Made by a program: the position numbers and the translations under genes. Positions 53,621 through 63,976 of a stretch of DNA of 64,000 nucleotides are shown here, piece by piece (position 1 is the stretch's first letter; each line of letters opens with the position of its first letter). Where the stretch lies: the NCBI RefSeq assembly GCF_004139715.1, contig NZ_CP035544.1, forward strand, positions 1,240,001-1,304,000, in the 5' to 3' direction. This DNA is from Muriicola soli. Lineage in GTDB: Bacteria; Bacteroidota; Bacteroidia; Flavobacteriales; Flavobacteriaceae. The notes beneath the pieces were generated by a model. It was not told where the DNA came from. It saw only the letters and a list, made by a program, of their open reading frames with translations, and searched no databases.

Positions 53621-55201
53621 TTAAATAATGTTGAGCATTTTTTCTGTCGCCTTTATCGCAGAAACAGTTTGGTCAGAATCGAGACCCCTGGTAGCAAACT
53701 CCTTGTCGCCATCCTGCCAAGTAATTACGGTTTCACAAAGGGCGTCCGAATTACTTCCGGGAGGAATTCGCACGGCGTAGTCCACGAGATTGGGTAAACT
53801 TTTTTTCTTTGAACGATAAACCTTTCTCAATGCATTCATAAAGGCGTCAAACTGACCATCACCCTGGGCGTTTTCTTCGATGCTCTCTCCCTCAAATTCT
53901 ACACAAACCGTGGTAGAGGGTTTTAAGCCTTTCGCATGGGTGAGCACATACGACTTCACAAAGACCTTTTGCTGATAACCTTCGCTGTCCAGTACATCAG
54001 AAATGATATAAGGAAGATCGTCTTTTGTCACTCGCTCCTTTTTATCGCCCAATTCGATAATCCTCGCCGTTACCTTTTTGATTTCCTCGTCATTAAGCGT
54101 AAGCCCCAACTCCTGAAGATTCTTCTGGATATTAGCTTTCCCTGAGGTTTTCCCCAGGGCGTATTTGCGCTTTCTTCCAAACCTTTCTGGTAAAAGGTCA
54201 TTAAAGTATAAGTTCTTTTTATTATCTCCATCGGCATGTATACCAGCAGTTTGGGTAAAAACATTATCTCCAACTATAGGTTTGTTCGCCGGGATGACAA
54301 AGCCGGTAAAGGCAGATACCAATTTGCTCACCTTAAAGAGAGAAGACTCCTGCACATTAATTCTAAACTCGGGTAAAAAGTCATTTAAAACTGCCACTAC
54401 ACTGGCAAGGGGAGCATTGCCAGCTCGTTCTCCCATGCCATTGACCGTAAGATGCAGTCCATGACATCCGGCCTTGACCGCTTCCATGACATTGGCAACA
54501 CTAAGGTCGTAGTCGTTATGTCCGTGAAAGTCAAAATGAATTTCGGGGTAGCGCTTAACGATCTGGCTTATAAAATTACCGGTTTCATTTGGTGTCAGCA
54601 CCCCCAGTGTATCAGGCAATAGAACTCTTTTCAGTGGCTGGGTAGCCAGAAAATCCAGAAAGTTGAATACGTAATCAGGGGAATTACGCATCCCATTACT
54701 CCAGTCCTCCAGATACACATTGGTTGTGATTCCCATGGCACCGGCTTGCTCAATGACCTCTGCTATTTCTTTAAAATGTTCTTCAGGCTTCTTTTTTAAT
54801 TGATGAGTGAGGTGGTTGAGCGATCCTTTAGTGAGTAAATTCTGAACTTTTGCCCCCGACTTTTGCATCCATTCTAATGACAGGCCCCCGTCAACAAAAG
54901 TGAGTACTTCAACTCGTTCTTCAAAACCACGCTCTGATGCCCATTCCAAGATGTTTTTGACAGACTGAAATTCCCCTTCAGAAACACGTGCGGAGGCAAT
55001 TTCGATGCGATCAACTCTCAACTCTTCTAACAAGAGCTTCGCCATTGTCAATTTTTCCGAAGCTGAAAAGGAAACCCCCGAGGTTTGCTCCCCATCCCTC
55101 AGGGTCGTGTCCATGATCTCAATAGTTCTGCGTTGCTCTTCCTTTCCTTTGGGAGAATTATTACGCGATTTTTGAGAAGGGGATAAAGTAGCTTCAGGCA
55201 T
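53621..55201 (-). CDS. leuA: 2-isopropylmalate synthase / citramalate synthase family (long form with regulatory domain)
   Basis: 526 residues. The HMGL-like TIM barrel has IMDTTLRDGEQTSGVSFSASEK (about 29-50), HGHNDYDLSVANVMEAVKAG and VNGMGERAGNAPL. The C-terminal alpha-isopropylmalate synthase regulatory (LeuA dimer) domain spans about 400-520. It condenses an acyl-CoA donor with a 2-oxoacid. I call it LeuA from its place in the leu operon; close relatives act as citramalate synthase, and no threonine dehydratase (ilvA) lies in this cluster, so the citramalate route is an open alternative. Upstream, an 18-residue-or-so charged N-terminus precedes the barrel. Confidence 0.85.
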   Translation of the reverse strand: MPEATLSPSQKSRNNSPKGKEEQRRTIEIMDTTLRDGEQTSGVSFSASEKLTMAKLLLEELRVDRIEIASARVSEGEFQSVKNILEWASERGFEERVEVLTFVDGGLSLEWMQKSGAKVQNLLTKGSLNHLTHQLKKKPEEHFKEIAEVIEQAGAMGITTNVYLEDWSNGMRNSPDYVFNFLDFLATQPLKRVLLPDTLGVLTPNETGNFISQIVKRYPEIHFDFHGHNDYDLSVANVMEAVKAGCHGLHLTVNGMGERAGNAPLASVVAVLNDFLPEFRINVQESSLFKVSKLVSAFTGFVIPANKPIVGDNVFTQTAGIHADGDNKKNLYFNDLLPERFGRKRKYALGKTSGKANIQKNLQELGLTLNDEEIKKVTARIIELGDKKERVTKDDLPYIISDVLDSEGYQQKVFVKSYVLTHAKGLKPSTTVCVEFEGESIEENAQGDGQFDAFMNALRKVYRSKKKSLPNLVDYAVRIPPGSNSDALCETVITWQDGDKEFATRGLDSDQTVSAIKATEKMLNII

Positions 55202-55215
55202 GATTTCTCTAAATT

Positions 55216-55812
55216 TTATAAAGGCAGGCCTCCTGCGAAATCTTCTATTTCTTCCTTCATATTGAGGAGGTAATCAATATCGTCATAGCCGTTGAGCATA
55301 TTTTCCTTTTTATAGGGATTGATATCAAATTCTTCCTTTTCTGAAGTAGCCTCTATCGTAATGGTCTGAGAAGGCAGGTCGATGGTCAACTCAGCTTTGG
55401 GATTTTTTTCAATCTCCTCAAAGATTCGCTGTAAAAATGGCGGACTCACCTGAACCGGTAAAACACCAATATTGAGGCAGTTATTTCTGAATATATCCGC
55501 AAAAAAACTGGAAACAACACATCTGAAACCATAGTCATAAATGGCCCATGCAGCGTGTTCCCTGGAAGATCCAGAACCGAAATTTTTCCCTCCAACCAGA
55601 ATTTTACCACTGTAGATAGGGTTATTCAAAACAAAATGCTCCTTCGGCCGGTTGTCGGGGTAGTATCGCCAATCTCTGAATAAGTTATCCCCAAATCCTT
55701 TGCGCTCTGTTGCCTTTAAAAACCGAGCAGGAATGATCTGGTCAGTATCCACGTTTTCGATAGGTAGTGGTACGGCACTGCTCTTAAGGACTTTAAATTT
55801 ATCGTAAGCCAT
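55216..55812 (-). CDS. leuD: 3-isopropylmalate dehydratase small subunit
   Basis: 198 residues. [53 protein letters not shown] and the C-terminal [11 protein letters not shown] are LeuD signatures. With LeuC it isomerises 2- to 3-isopropylmalate. Spacing of 14 bases to leuA and 13 bases to leuC; the set is one operon. Confidence 0.96.
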   Translation of the reverse strand: MAYDKFKVLKSSAVPLPIENVDTDQIIPARFLKATERKGFGDNLFRDWRYYPDNRPKEHFVLNNPIYSGKILVGGKNFGSGSSREHAAWAIYDYGFRCVVSSFFADIFRNNCLNIGVLPVQVSPPFLQRIFEEIEKNPKAELTIDLPSQTITIEATSEKEEFDINPYKKENMLNGYDDIDYLLNMKEEIEDFAGGLPL

Positions 55813-55825
55813 TATATAATGCGGT

Positions 55826-57241
55826 TTAGGCGGTTTCTAATTCCATTAATACTCTGGGATCCGTTACCTTTCCGGTTACGGCCGCTGCAGCAGCTACTAG
55901 AGGGCTGGCCAATAAGGTTCGAGCTCCAGGTCCCTGTCTCCCTTCAAAATTCCGGTTTGATGTACTTACGGCATACTTACCTGCAGGTATTTTATCGTCA
56001 TTCATAGCCAGGCAGGCCGAACAACCAGGTTCTCTCAATTCAAAACCCGCTTCATGCAGGATATCGAGAATACCTTCTTTCTCAATAGCTTCTTCAACAC
56101 GATGTGAACCAGGAACGAGCCATGCGGTAACGTGATCGGCCTTTTTGCGACCTTTAACCACTTCGGCGAACGCCCTGAAATCCTCTATACGTCCGTTGGT
56201 ACAACTTCCCAGAAAGACGAAATCTATTTTTTTACCCAGCATCGCATCTCCTTCTTTAAAATCCATATACTCAAGCGACTTCCGGTAAGTAGCAACACCA
56301 CCATCTAAGGATTCCGCTGTTGGGATTCCCAAAGATATTCCAATGCCCATTCCGGGATTGGTTCCATAGGTAATCATCGGTTCAATGGCCGAGCCATCAA
56401 AAACGATCTCCTTGTCAAATTGCGCATCTGAATCTGAGTACAGTGTTTTCCAATATTCCATCGCCTTTTCCCATTCTTCACCTTTAGGAGTATATTCTCT
56501 TCCTTTGATGTAAGAGAATGTTTTTTCATCCGGGGCGATCATCCCACCCCTGGCTCCCATTTCAATGCTGAGATTGCAAACGGTCATCCTGCCTTCCATA
56601 GACATATTGCGAAAGACTTCGCCGGCGTATTCCACAAAATACCCTGTGGCCCCGGAGGTTGAAAGTTGTGAAATGATATAGAGTGCGACGTCTTTAGGAG
56701 TCACAGCTCTGCTAAGGCTGCCGTCTATGGTAATCCTCATTTTCCTGGGCTTGGGTTGCATGATGCATTGAGTGGACAAGACCATCTCCACTTCTGAAGT
56801 GCCTATCCCAAAGGCAATTGCACCAAAGGCCCCGTGCGTGGAGGTATGCGAGTCTCCGCACACTACCGTCACACCCGGAAGTGTAATCCCGTTTTCCGGA
56901 CCAATTACATGGACGATACCATTTTTCTGATGGCCAAGACCCCAATAGGGTATTCCGTGTTCTCGGGCATTTTCTTCTAAAGCCTTCAGTTGATTTGCCG
57001 ATAATGGATCTTTTACCGGTAGATGTTGGTTTATGGTGGGGGTATTGTGATCTGCTGTTGCAAATGTACGTTCAGGATACAAGACTTTTGCACCCCGGTT
57101 TTTCAACCCCAGGAAGGCTACCGGACTCGTCACCTCATGTACCAGATGGCGATCTATAAAAAGTACGTCTGGTCCTTTGCTTATCGACCTTACAACATGG
57201 GCATCCCATACTTTGTCAAATAGTGTTCTCTGTTCACTCAT
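55826..57241 (-). CDS. leuC: 3-isopropylmalate dehydratase large subunit
   Basis: 471 residues from ATG 57241 ([17 protein letters not shown]), the family start; an extra in-frame upstream codon set was rejected. The [4Fe-4S] cysteines are in [17 protein letters not shown] and [11 protein letters not shown]; the HEVTSPVAF and [25 protein letters not shown] blocks are intact. First gene of the leuCDAB operon, with a promoter-like TATTTTTG about 22 bases upstream. Confidence 0.96.
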   Translation of the reverse strand: MSEQRTLFDKVWDAHVVRSISKGPDVLFIDRHLVHEVTSPVAFLGLKNRGAKVLYPERTFATADHNTPTINQHLPVKDPLSANQLKALEENAREHGIPYWGLGHQKNGIVHVIGPENGITLPGVTVVCGDSHTSTHGAFGAIAFGIGTSEVEMVLSTQCIMQPKPRKMRITIDGSLSRAVTPKDVALYIISQLSTSGATGYFVEYAGEVFRNMSMEGRMTVCNLSIEMGARGGMIAPDEKTFSYIKGREYTPKGEEWEKAMEYWKTLYSDSDAQFDKEIVFDGSAIEPMITYGTNPGMGIGISLGIPTAESLDGGVATYRKSLEYMDFKEGDAMLGKKIDFVFLGSCTNGRIEDFRAFAEVVKGRKKADHVTAWLVPGSHRVEEAIEKEGILDILHEAGFELREPGCSACLAMNDDKIPAGKYAVSTSNRNFEGRQGPGARTLLASPLVAAAAAVTGKVTDPRVLMELETA

Positions 57242-57262
57242 TTTAGGTAATTTCTGAACTGA

Positions 57263-57270
57263 CAAAAATA
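57263..57270 (-). promoter_or_regulatory. Candidate -7 promoter box of leuCDAB
   Basis: On the minus strand TATTTTTG, an exact TAnnTTTG match, 21 bases before the leuC ATG. No clear -33 TTG at the usual distance. Confidence 0.45.
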
Positions 57271-57357
57271 ATCTATAGGGAATTGAATAGAAATTTCACC
57301 CTTTATAAATTACGATGTTCAAAACACGGAATTGGCCCTGCATGAGGATTACCGTAC

Positions 57358-59462
57358 TCAACTGATATAATTCCAGATGTTCTTGTGCTTCGTTAATTCA
57401 ATGTACTTCTTTCTTACAGTTTCGTTTTTTTTCAGGGCCATATCCGGGTCTTCCTGCAAGAGATTCATTGCGTAATATCGAGCTGTCTTTAGGATGTCAT
57501 TATCTTTTACAATGTCGGCAATCTTAAGGTTAAGCAGACCACTCTGCTGGGTTCCCATCAGATCTCCCGGACCTCTGAGTTTTAGGTCTACTTCTGCTAT
57601 TTCAAATCCATCATTGGTCCTTGTCATCGTTTGCAGGCGCGTTTTCGCTTCTGATGACAACTTCTGGCCGGTCATTAAGATGCAATAACTCTGTTCTCCT
57701 CCTCTTCCTACACGCCCACGAAGCTGATGTAATTGTGACAGGCCAAATCGCTCTGCACTTTCAATGATCATAATCGTTGCATTTGGGACGTTAACGCCTA
57801 CTTCAATCACAGTTGTCGCTACCATGATTTGTGTTTCCCCTTTTACAAAACGATCCATTTCATAGTCCTTGTCTTCTGATTTCATTTGTCCATGCACGAT
57901 GGAAATCTGGTATTCCGGGAGCGGAAAATCGCGTACCATACTCTCATACCCATCCATCAGGTCTTTGTAATCAAGGGCCTGTGATTCTTTAATCAGCGGA
58001 TAAACCACGTAGACCTGTCTGCCTTTGCGGATTTCATCCTTCAGAAACCGGAAAACTTTCAACCGGTTGCTGTCAAAACGGTGCACGGTCTTCACCGGTT
58101 TTCTCCCCGGGGTAACTCATCGATTACGGATATATCCAGATCCCCATACAAACTCATCGCCAGCGTACGAGGTATTGGCGTCGCAGTCATAACCAGGATA
58201 TGTGGTGGAATTTCATTTTTATGCCATAATTTAGATCGTTGTGCCACCCCGAAGCGATGTTGTTCATCAACTATCGCAAGTCCAAGATTGTGGAATTTCA
58301 CTTTGTGCTCAAGTACTGCATGCGTACCCACGAGAATATGGAGGCTCCCATCTTCTAGGGATTCGTGGATCACCGTCCGCTTAGACTTTTTAACCGATCC
58401 GGTGAGGAGGGAAATGGTTACATCCATTTCACCCAGTATTTCTTTTAGGCTGTTATAGTGCTGGTTGGCCAGGATTTCAGTAGGAGCCACAAGGCACGAC
58501 TGGTATCCGTTATCGAGGGCCAATAGCATACTCATAAGGGCAACAATGGTCTTTCCCGATCCCACATCACCCTGTAGTAGGCGGTTCATCTGGGCTTTGC
58601 TTCCCAAGTCGGCCCTTATTTCTTTTATAACCTTTTGCTGCGCCCCGGTTAATTGAAAGGGCAAAAACTCATTATAAAATGTATTAAAATACTTCCCCAC
58701 ATGCTCAAAAGGAAATCCCCTGATCTTCTTTTTCCGCAATAGGTTTTTTGATATAAGCTGCAGCTGGATAAAAAATAGCTCCTCAAATTTTAATCTGAAC
58801 TGTGCTCGGGCTAATTTATTCTGATCACGAGGAAAATGGATGTTTAGTAGCGCCTCTTTACGTGAAATTAATTTGAGCTCATCAATAAGTGAAGAGTTCA
58901 AAGTTTCAGCAAAGGCACCATTGGTTTCACGGAAAAGTTGCTGGATGAGCTGACTAATGACCCTGTTTGAAATCCCCTTGTTTCCCAGTTTTTCTGTAGA
59001 GGGATAAATGGGTTGCATATGGATGCGCAAGCCTTTTTCGTGTTCCGACAACAATTCCATATCCGGGTGTGGCATAGAAAATACACCATTGAACCATTGG
59101 GTCCTTCCGAAAATGACATAGGGAACATTAATTTGAAGCTGTTCTTTAAGCCAACGATGTCCTCTGAACCACACCAATTCCATTTCCCCGGTTTCATCCA
59201 CAAATTTGGCGACGAGTCGTTTCCCTTTTTTTTGCTCAACAGTTTTGATATGAAGGATCTTCCCAACCAGTTGAATTTCCGCAGAATTTCTCTCTAATTG
59301 ATTGATTTTGTAATATCTGGTCTTATCGATGTAACGGTTGGGGAAGTGATGTAAAAGGTCATTGTAGGTGTCTATACCCAGCTCTGAATGCAAAACCTCA
59401 GCTCTGTTTGGCCCCACCCCTTTGAGATAAGTAATCGGGGTTTGCAGAAGATTGGGTTTCAT
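57358..59462 (-). CDS. recG: ATP-dependent DNA helicase RecG, frameshifted
   Basis: About 701 residues after repair, the normal RecG length. RecG remodels stalled forks and branched DNA. N-terminal wedge domain (about 1-170), then the helicase with Walker A GDVGSGKTIVA (about 298-306), DEQH box in VDEQHRFGVAQR and TATPIPRTLAMSLYGDLD (motif III). Here the frame breaks: the G4 run at 58109-58112 needs a fifth base, giving ELPPGRKPVKTVHRF, which is the conserved RecG sequence. After that the second helicase domain continues with VATTVIEVGVNVPNA and HQLRGRVGRGGEQSY. As assembled it would be two ORFs overlapping by 4 bases. Confidence 0.9.
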
Positions 59463-59486
59463 TTGTCTAAATTAATAGTTACTTCC

Positions 59487-59518
59487 TTGAACTCCAACAG
59501 ATCAAAATACTAATTTTG
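59487..59518 (+). promoter_or_regulatory. Promoter of the M1 aminopeptidase gene
   Basis: TTG (59487-59489) and TAATTTTG (59511-59518) are 21 bases apart, a full match to the Bacteroidota -33/-7 arrangement. The ATG follows at 59538. The divergent recG start is 25 bases from the -33 box. Confidence 0.6.
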
Positions 59519-59537
59519 AGAATAGAGAAATAGTTTT

Positions 59538-61631
59538 ATGAAGTTACCCGTTGCCTTGTATTTTCTGATCATCAGTTTTTTTCCGCTCCCGGGGCAAAAC
59601 GATAGAGGATACGACTTCCTGGAGGGTGATCTAGTGATAAATGTGGATCCTTATCAGGAGCGTATTGATGGTAAAGTTAGTTATCGATTAAAGATCGATA
59701 AGGCCACAGATTCGGTTTTTCTCGATGCCAGGGAAATGAACATCAAAAAAGTACAACTTAATGGCCGGAAAGTAAAATACAAATACGACGGAAGATTTCT
59801 CACGCTCTATAAGAAATACCGGAAGGACAAGGAGTATTCCCTTGAGGTGGACTATTCATGTACTCCCAAGCAGGCTGTGTACTTCCTGGGGTGGCAGGAT
59901 AGTATACCTGGAAATGAGCAGGTCTGGACCCAGGGGCAGGGAAAATACAACAGTCACTGGGTACCTAGTTTTGATCTGATGTCAGAGAAAGTCCGATTTG
60001 ATCTCAAAGTAGAGTTTCCAAAAAATTACAAAGTCATTGCCAACGGTAAATTGATAGGAACAGAAGAGAAGGAAGGAAGTGTCTTATGGCATTATAAAAT
60101 GATTAAACCGATGAGTAGTTATCTGCTGGCCTTTGTTGCAGGCAAGTATGAATCCACTCGTCGAATTTCAAACTCGGGGACCCCTATCGATCTCTATTTC
60201 TACCCTCAGGACTCACTAAAAGTAGAGCCTACCTATAGATTTACCACGGAGATTTTCAACATGCTGGAGCGGGAAATAGGAGTTCCTTATCCCTGGCAGA
60301 ACTACAAACAGGTGCCGGTGAGGGATTTTCTTTACGCAGGGATGGAAAATACAGGAACAACAATATTTTCGGATGCGTATGTAATTGATTCAATAGCATT
60401 TTCTGATCGGAACTATGTAAACGTAAATGCCCATGAATTCACTCATCAATGGTTTGGTAATCTGGTCACCGAAAAGGATGCTTCCAGTCATTGGTTGCAC
60501 GAGGGATTTGCTACCTATTATTCATGGCTGGCTGAAAAGGAGCTCCTTGGGGAAGACTATTTTTACTGGATGCTTCTCGATAAGGCGGACGTTCTCGAAG
60601 CTGCCGAGAGGGCAGGGCAGGGGGCTTCATTACTCGATCCCAATGCGAACAGCCTTACCTTTTACGACAAGGGGGCGATGGCATTGTTGATGCTCCAAAA
60701 TGAAGTAGGTGAGCAGAATTTTAAAAGAGGGATAAAGAGTTTTCTTACCCAGTTCTCCTATCAAAATGCAAGCGTGGACGATTTCTTAAGCGCTATGGAA
60801 GCCTCAACCGGAACTTCTCTTGTAGAGTTCAGGCAGAACTGGCTGGAAAGCACTGCATTTCCTGAGGATGAACTTCTTAATTATTTACGTAATTCTTATC
60901 TACCTGTAGACAGTTTTTTTAAGCTGAGAATGGAACTCATTTCAAGTGCAGAGAATAATGAAGCTATCATCAGTAAATATTGGGAAAAAATAACATCATC
61001 CGGGTTCAGGGCACGTATGATCCTCCTCTACCACAGATCACTTTCCACAGATTTTTTAAAGAAGGCCTTCAGAAGTAATGATAGGGAGGTGAGAAAAGCC
61101 CTTTCATCACTTCCCGGACCGGTATCAGACGATTTAATTAGAGAATACGAATCTTTATTAACTGACCGAAGCTATGTTACACTTGAAAATGCCTTGTACA
61201 AACTCTGGATTCATCGTCCTGCAAGCAGAAAAGTCTACCTCGATAAGAGCGCAGGAATTTCCGGTTTTTCAAATAGAAACATCAGGCAATTATGGTTGCT
61301 TTTGGCTATCTTGACAAGCGATTACCTCTCCGCCGCCGAACGAGAGGAGTACAAAAATGAATTGTTTTCGTATACGGCAGAACATTATCCGATGGAAGTG
61401 AGACAATTAGCTTTTCAACTGATCCGGGAGGTTTTTCCTTACGAAGACCACAACCTGAGAGACTTAGTCAATGCGGCCCTTCATCCCGCCTGGCAATTCC
61501 GGCAACTTGCCAGGACCATCCTCAGGGATCTGATCAGCGATGATGTTCAGAAGAAAAGATTGAACACTCTGTTGCAGGAACTCGAAGGAAATGAATACGA
61601 ATACCTGTCCGATAAATTAAATCGCGAATGA
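59538..61631 (+). CDS. M1 family aminopeptidase, exported
   Basis: 697 residues. Signal peptide about 1-19 (LYFLIISFFPLPGQ). The N-terminal beta domain is followed by the gluzincin domain: AGMENTGTT (GAMEN motif), zinc motif HEFTHQWFG (about 298-306) and the third ligand Glu about 18 residues on in HEGFATYYSWLAEKELLGEDYF. Released N-terminal amino acids of peptides are expected, in the periplasm or at the surface. The C-terminal part is shorter than in PepN. Its stop overlaps the patatin start (ATGA). Confidence 0.92.
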   Translation: MKLPVALYFLIISFFPLPGQNDRGYDFLEGDLVINVDPYQERIDGKVSYRLKIDKATDSVFLDAREMNIKKVQLNGRKVKYKYDGRFLTLYKKYRKDKEYSLEVDYSCTPKQAVYFLGWQDSIPGNEQVWTQGQGKYNSHWVPSFDLMSEKVRFDLKVEFPKNYKVIANGKLIGTEEKEGSVLWHYKMIKPMSSYLLAFVAGKYESTRRISNSGTPIDLYFYPQDSLKVEPTYRFTTEIFNMLEREIGVPYPWQNYKQVPVRDFLYAGMENTGTTIFSDAYVIDSIAFSDRNYVNVNAHEFTHQWFGNLVTEKDASSHWLHEGFATYYSWLAEKELLGEDYFYWMLLDKADVLEAAERAGQGASLLDPNANSLTFYDKGAMALLMLQNEVGEQNFKRGIKSFLTQFSYQNASVDDFLSAMEASTGTSLVEFRQNWLESTAFPEDELLNYLRNSYLPVDSFFKLRMELISSAENNEAIISKYWEKITSSGFRARMILLYHRSLSTDFLKKAFRSNDREVRKALSSLPGPVSDDLIREYESLLTDRSYVTLENALYKLWIHRPASRKVYLDKSAGISGFSNRNIRQLWLLLAILTSDYLSAAEREEYKNELFSYTAEHYPMEVRQLAFQLIREVFPYEDHNLRDLVNAALHPAWQFRQLARTILRDLISDDVQKKRLNTLLQELEGNEYEYLSDKLNRE

Positions 61632-62539
61632 GAGCACTGGTAATTTCAGGGGGTGGAAGTAAAGGTGCATTTGCAGGGGGTGTGGCCCAGTTCCTCATGG
61701 AAAAACAAAAGCATCAGTACGATCTTTTCCTGGGTACTTCAACCGGCAGCTTGCTTATTTCGCATCTGGCTCTTCAGAAAATTCAAAAAATCAAAGAAAT
61801 ATACACCTCCGTTAATCAGAATAGTATTTTTAGTAATTGTCCGTTCACCATCCAAAAGAAACACGGTGTATCCAATATCGGGATCGCCCACTGGAACGTT
61901 TTGAAAAATTTTTACAACGGCAGCAAGACCTTTGGGGAAAGTCACAACCTGCTGAAACTCATCAAAAATACCATTACTCCTGAAGAGTTTGAAATCCTGA
62001 AACACGGCCCTAAGGATATCGTTGTCACGGTTTCTAATCTTTCTCTGAATCAAATCGAATATAAATCGATCAACGATTTCGAATACGAAGATTTTTGTGA
62101 ATGGATATGGATTTCCTGCAACTACACGCCTTTTATGAGTCTGGTAAGGAAAGAAGGTTGCGAATACGCCGATGGTGGTCTGGGTAGCATGGTGCCGATT
62201 GAAGAAGCCGTAAAAAGAGGAGCGAAGATTGTGGACGCCATTATCCTACACACAGAAACTACGCATTTTAACCGGATGCCTTCTAGAAACGCCTTTTCGC
62301 TCCTAACTAATATGTTCGCTTTTATGCTGGATCGAATCGAGAGACAAAACATTCGCATTGGAAAGTTTGTTGCAAACAACAATGACGCCATTATTAACTT
62401 CTACTACACTCCTACGGTCCTGACTACGAATTCTCTCATTTTTGATAAGGACAAGATGACTGCATGGTGGGAGAGTGGTTTTCAATATGCCGAAGCCAAG
62501 AGCCATCAGCAAAGTCAATTACAAATAGAATTGGATTAG
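61628..62539 (+). CDS. Patatin-like phospholipase
   Basis: 303 residues. Oxyanion motif GGGSKGAFAGG (about 8-18), nucleophile GTSTG (about 36-40) and the catalytic Asp in ADGGLGS (about 182) form the patatin Ser-Asp dyad. It has no clear signal peptide. Lipid acyl hydrolysis is expected. Coupled to the M1 peptidase by a 4-base overlap; convergent with the next gene at 2 bases. Confidence 0.93.
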   Translation: MRALVISGGGSKGAFAGGVAQFLMEKQKHQYDLFLGTSTGSLLISHLALQKIQKIKEIYTSVNQNSIFSNCPFTIQKKHGVSNIGIAHWNVLKNFYNGSKTFGESHNLLKLIKNTITPEEFEILKHGPKDIVVTVSNLSLNQIEYKSINDFEYEDFCEWIWISCNYTPFMSLVRKEGCEYADGGLGSMVPIEEAVKRGAKIVDAIILHTETTHFNRMPSRNAFSLLTNMFAFMLDRIERQNIRIGKFVANNNDAIINFYYTPTVLTTNSLIFDKDKMTAWWESGFQYAEAKSHQQSQLQIELD

Positions 62540-62541
62540 GC

Positions 62542-63060
62542 TTACCAGAGATCGCTTATTTCTTTTTTAACGAAGGCTAAAGCCGTTGCAGAAGGGGATT
62601 GTTTATCCATGGTATCATTGAGGATATCTTCCCTCAATTTATCCGCAGAATCAGATTCGCTCATACCTGCTCGTCTTATAGCCTGGATAGTGGCACTTTT
62701 GGCAGCTTTGATCACATTCCAGCATTCGTCACTCATATAGATTTGCTGTGACAGGTTGTGATCAAATTCATTTTCGATATTCTTGATCAAAAGATTTTCA
62801 TAGGCTGCCTTATCTGCAGAAAGAGGAGCAACCCGAACCACTAAATTGGGGATCGAAATCCGTTCCAGAAAAAGAGCCAGGCGTTCATAGGCCTGCAAGC
62901 GAATAGGGAGCGCACTTTTCTGAGATTCCTTGTGCAGGAGATAACGCCTTCGTCCTTCTTCGTTTTTAGTATGAAGCCTGAAAAAATAAAAAGCAACAGC
63001 CCCTGTGACTACTGCTGGTAATAAAAAGCCGAATAATTGTAAAATTCCGTCTCCGGTCAT
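62542..63060 (-). CDS. Membrane-anchored hypothetical protein
   Basis: 172 residues. One N-terminal membrane helix (LQLFGFLLPAVVTGAVAFYFF, about 8-28) followed by a soluble, charged, helix-rich domain: RLQAYERLALFLERISIPNLVVR, then KSATIQAIRRAGMSESDS. No domain recognised. Complete, ends SDLW. It faces the patatin gene. Confidence 0.65.
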   Translation of the reverse strand: MTGDGILQLFGFLLPAVVTGAVAFYFFRLHTKNEEGRRRYLLHKESQKSALPIRLQAYERLALFLERISIPNLVVRVAPLSADKAAYENLLIKNIENEFDHNLSQQIYMSDECWNVIKAAKSATIQAIRRAGMSESDSADKLREDILNDTMDKQSPSATALAFVKKEISDLW

Positions 63061-63166
63061 AATTTTTTGGTGTTTGGTTTGATTTACGAAACTACAACGC
63101 AGGGATCAACTAAAAAGTATAACAATTATAAGGGTTGTTCCAACACACACCTGGATCTTTAGCTTC

Positions 63167-63976
63167 TTATTTCATCATATCTTTCACCGTCCTGTAGAAC
63201 GTATCGTAAGGCGGTTGAATCCTGATTCTTGTACTGGTTTCAATTCCGTCAAAACCGTATTCACTTTTTCCTATGGCCTGCAGCCGTGATGGAGCAAGCC
63301 CGTAAGTTTCTGTCAAGACCCGAACAACCCCAGCGGCCTGCAGTGAAGATAGATCCCAGTTGTCTTTAATTTTTAATCCTTCAAAACCAAGTGCATTACT
63401 ATTGGTTTCTACCATAATTTTGAGATTGGGGTACTTTTTTAAAACCCCTGCAATCTTTTCCAATGCCGGCAAGGCTTCAGCTACAACATCATAATTTCGG
63501 TCTACCTCTTTGAAAAGGAAAAGATTGTCCAATACCAGGGTAACCGCTCCATTGCTTAAGCCCGTTTTGACTTCTGTTCCCAAAGAATTCTTAAACTGTG
63601 TGAGCATGGCAAGGGTAACAGAATCGGTCTGGGTAAGAGCGTCATTGATCTTTTTCAGTTGATTTTCTTTAGACCGAAGTGTTTCGAGCGACTTACTGAT
63701 ATTTTCAGTCTTTTTACTGGAGAGTTCAGTAAAATTAGTAAGGTTCTGCAAGAGGGATGCGTTGGTTGCCCTCAACTCTTCCATCTGGAAATTGACAGCC
63801 TCCATCTCTGCTTTATATGTAGCTGATACCTGCTTTATCGAAGATAATTCGGACTGCAATTGTTGAATTTCAGCTTCTTTTTCCTCCAGCTGAAATTGCA
63901 GCTCTTTTTTGCTCTGGCTGAGTCCGGTGGCAATGGTCAATAGGGTTATTAAAAAAGTGATTCCGCTTTTTTTCAT
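63167..63976 (-). CDS. OmpA-family protein with N-terminal coiled coil
   Basis: 269 residues. Signal peptide about 1-20. A coiled coil (about 21-115, KELQFQLEEKEAEIQQLQSELSSIKQ and further heptads) precedes the C-terminal OmpA/MotB peptidoglycan-binding domain. The domain has VLDNLFLFKEVDRNYDVVAEALPALEKIAGVLKKYPNLKI and the signature NWDLSSLQAAGVVRVL plus GLAPSRLQAIGKSEYG. It would tie an outer-membrane or periplasmic structure to the cell wall. Start ATG 63976, 24 bases from the right edge; the upstream context is outside the window. Confidence 0.87.
   Translation of the reverse strand: MKKSGITFLITLLTIATGLSQSKKELQFQLEEKEAEIQQLQSELSSIKQVSATYKAEMEAVNFQMEELRATNASLLQNLTNFTELSSKKTENISKSLETLRSKENQLKKINDALTQTDSVTLAMLTQFKNSLGTEVKTGLSNGAVTLVLDNLFLFKEVDRNYDVVAEALPALEKIAGVLKKYPNLKIMVETNSNALGFEGLKIKDNWDLSSLQAAGVVRVLTETYGLAPSRLQAIGKSEYGFDGIETSTRIRIQPPYDTFYRTVKDMMK

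Noticed and set aside
53621-55201. Assigning this gene firmly to citramalate synthesis
   Set aside because: The enzyme families overlap in sequence and the operon context favours leucine synthesis; left as an open question.
57358-58095. A separate small helicase gene after a truncated recG
   Set aside because: It is the C-terminal half of RecG; the junction sequence becomes the conserved ELPPGRKPV with one more base.
817-58112. Programmed ribosomal frameshifting as an explanation of the seven broken genes
   Set aside because: The families are unrelated, no common slippery heptamer or downstream structure is shared, and none of these genes is known to use frameshifting.
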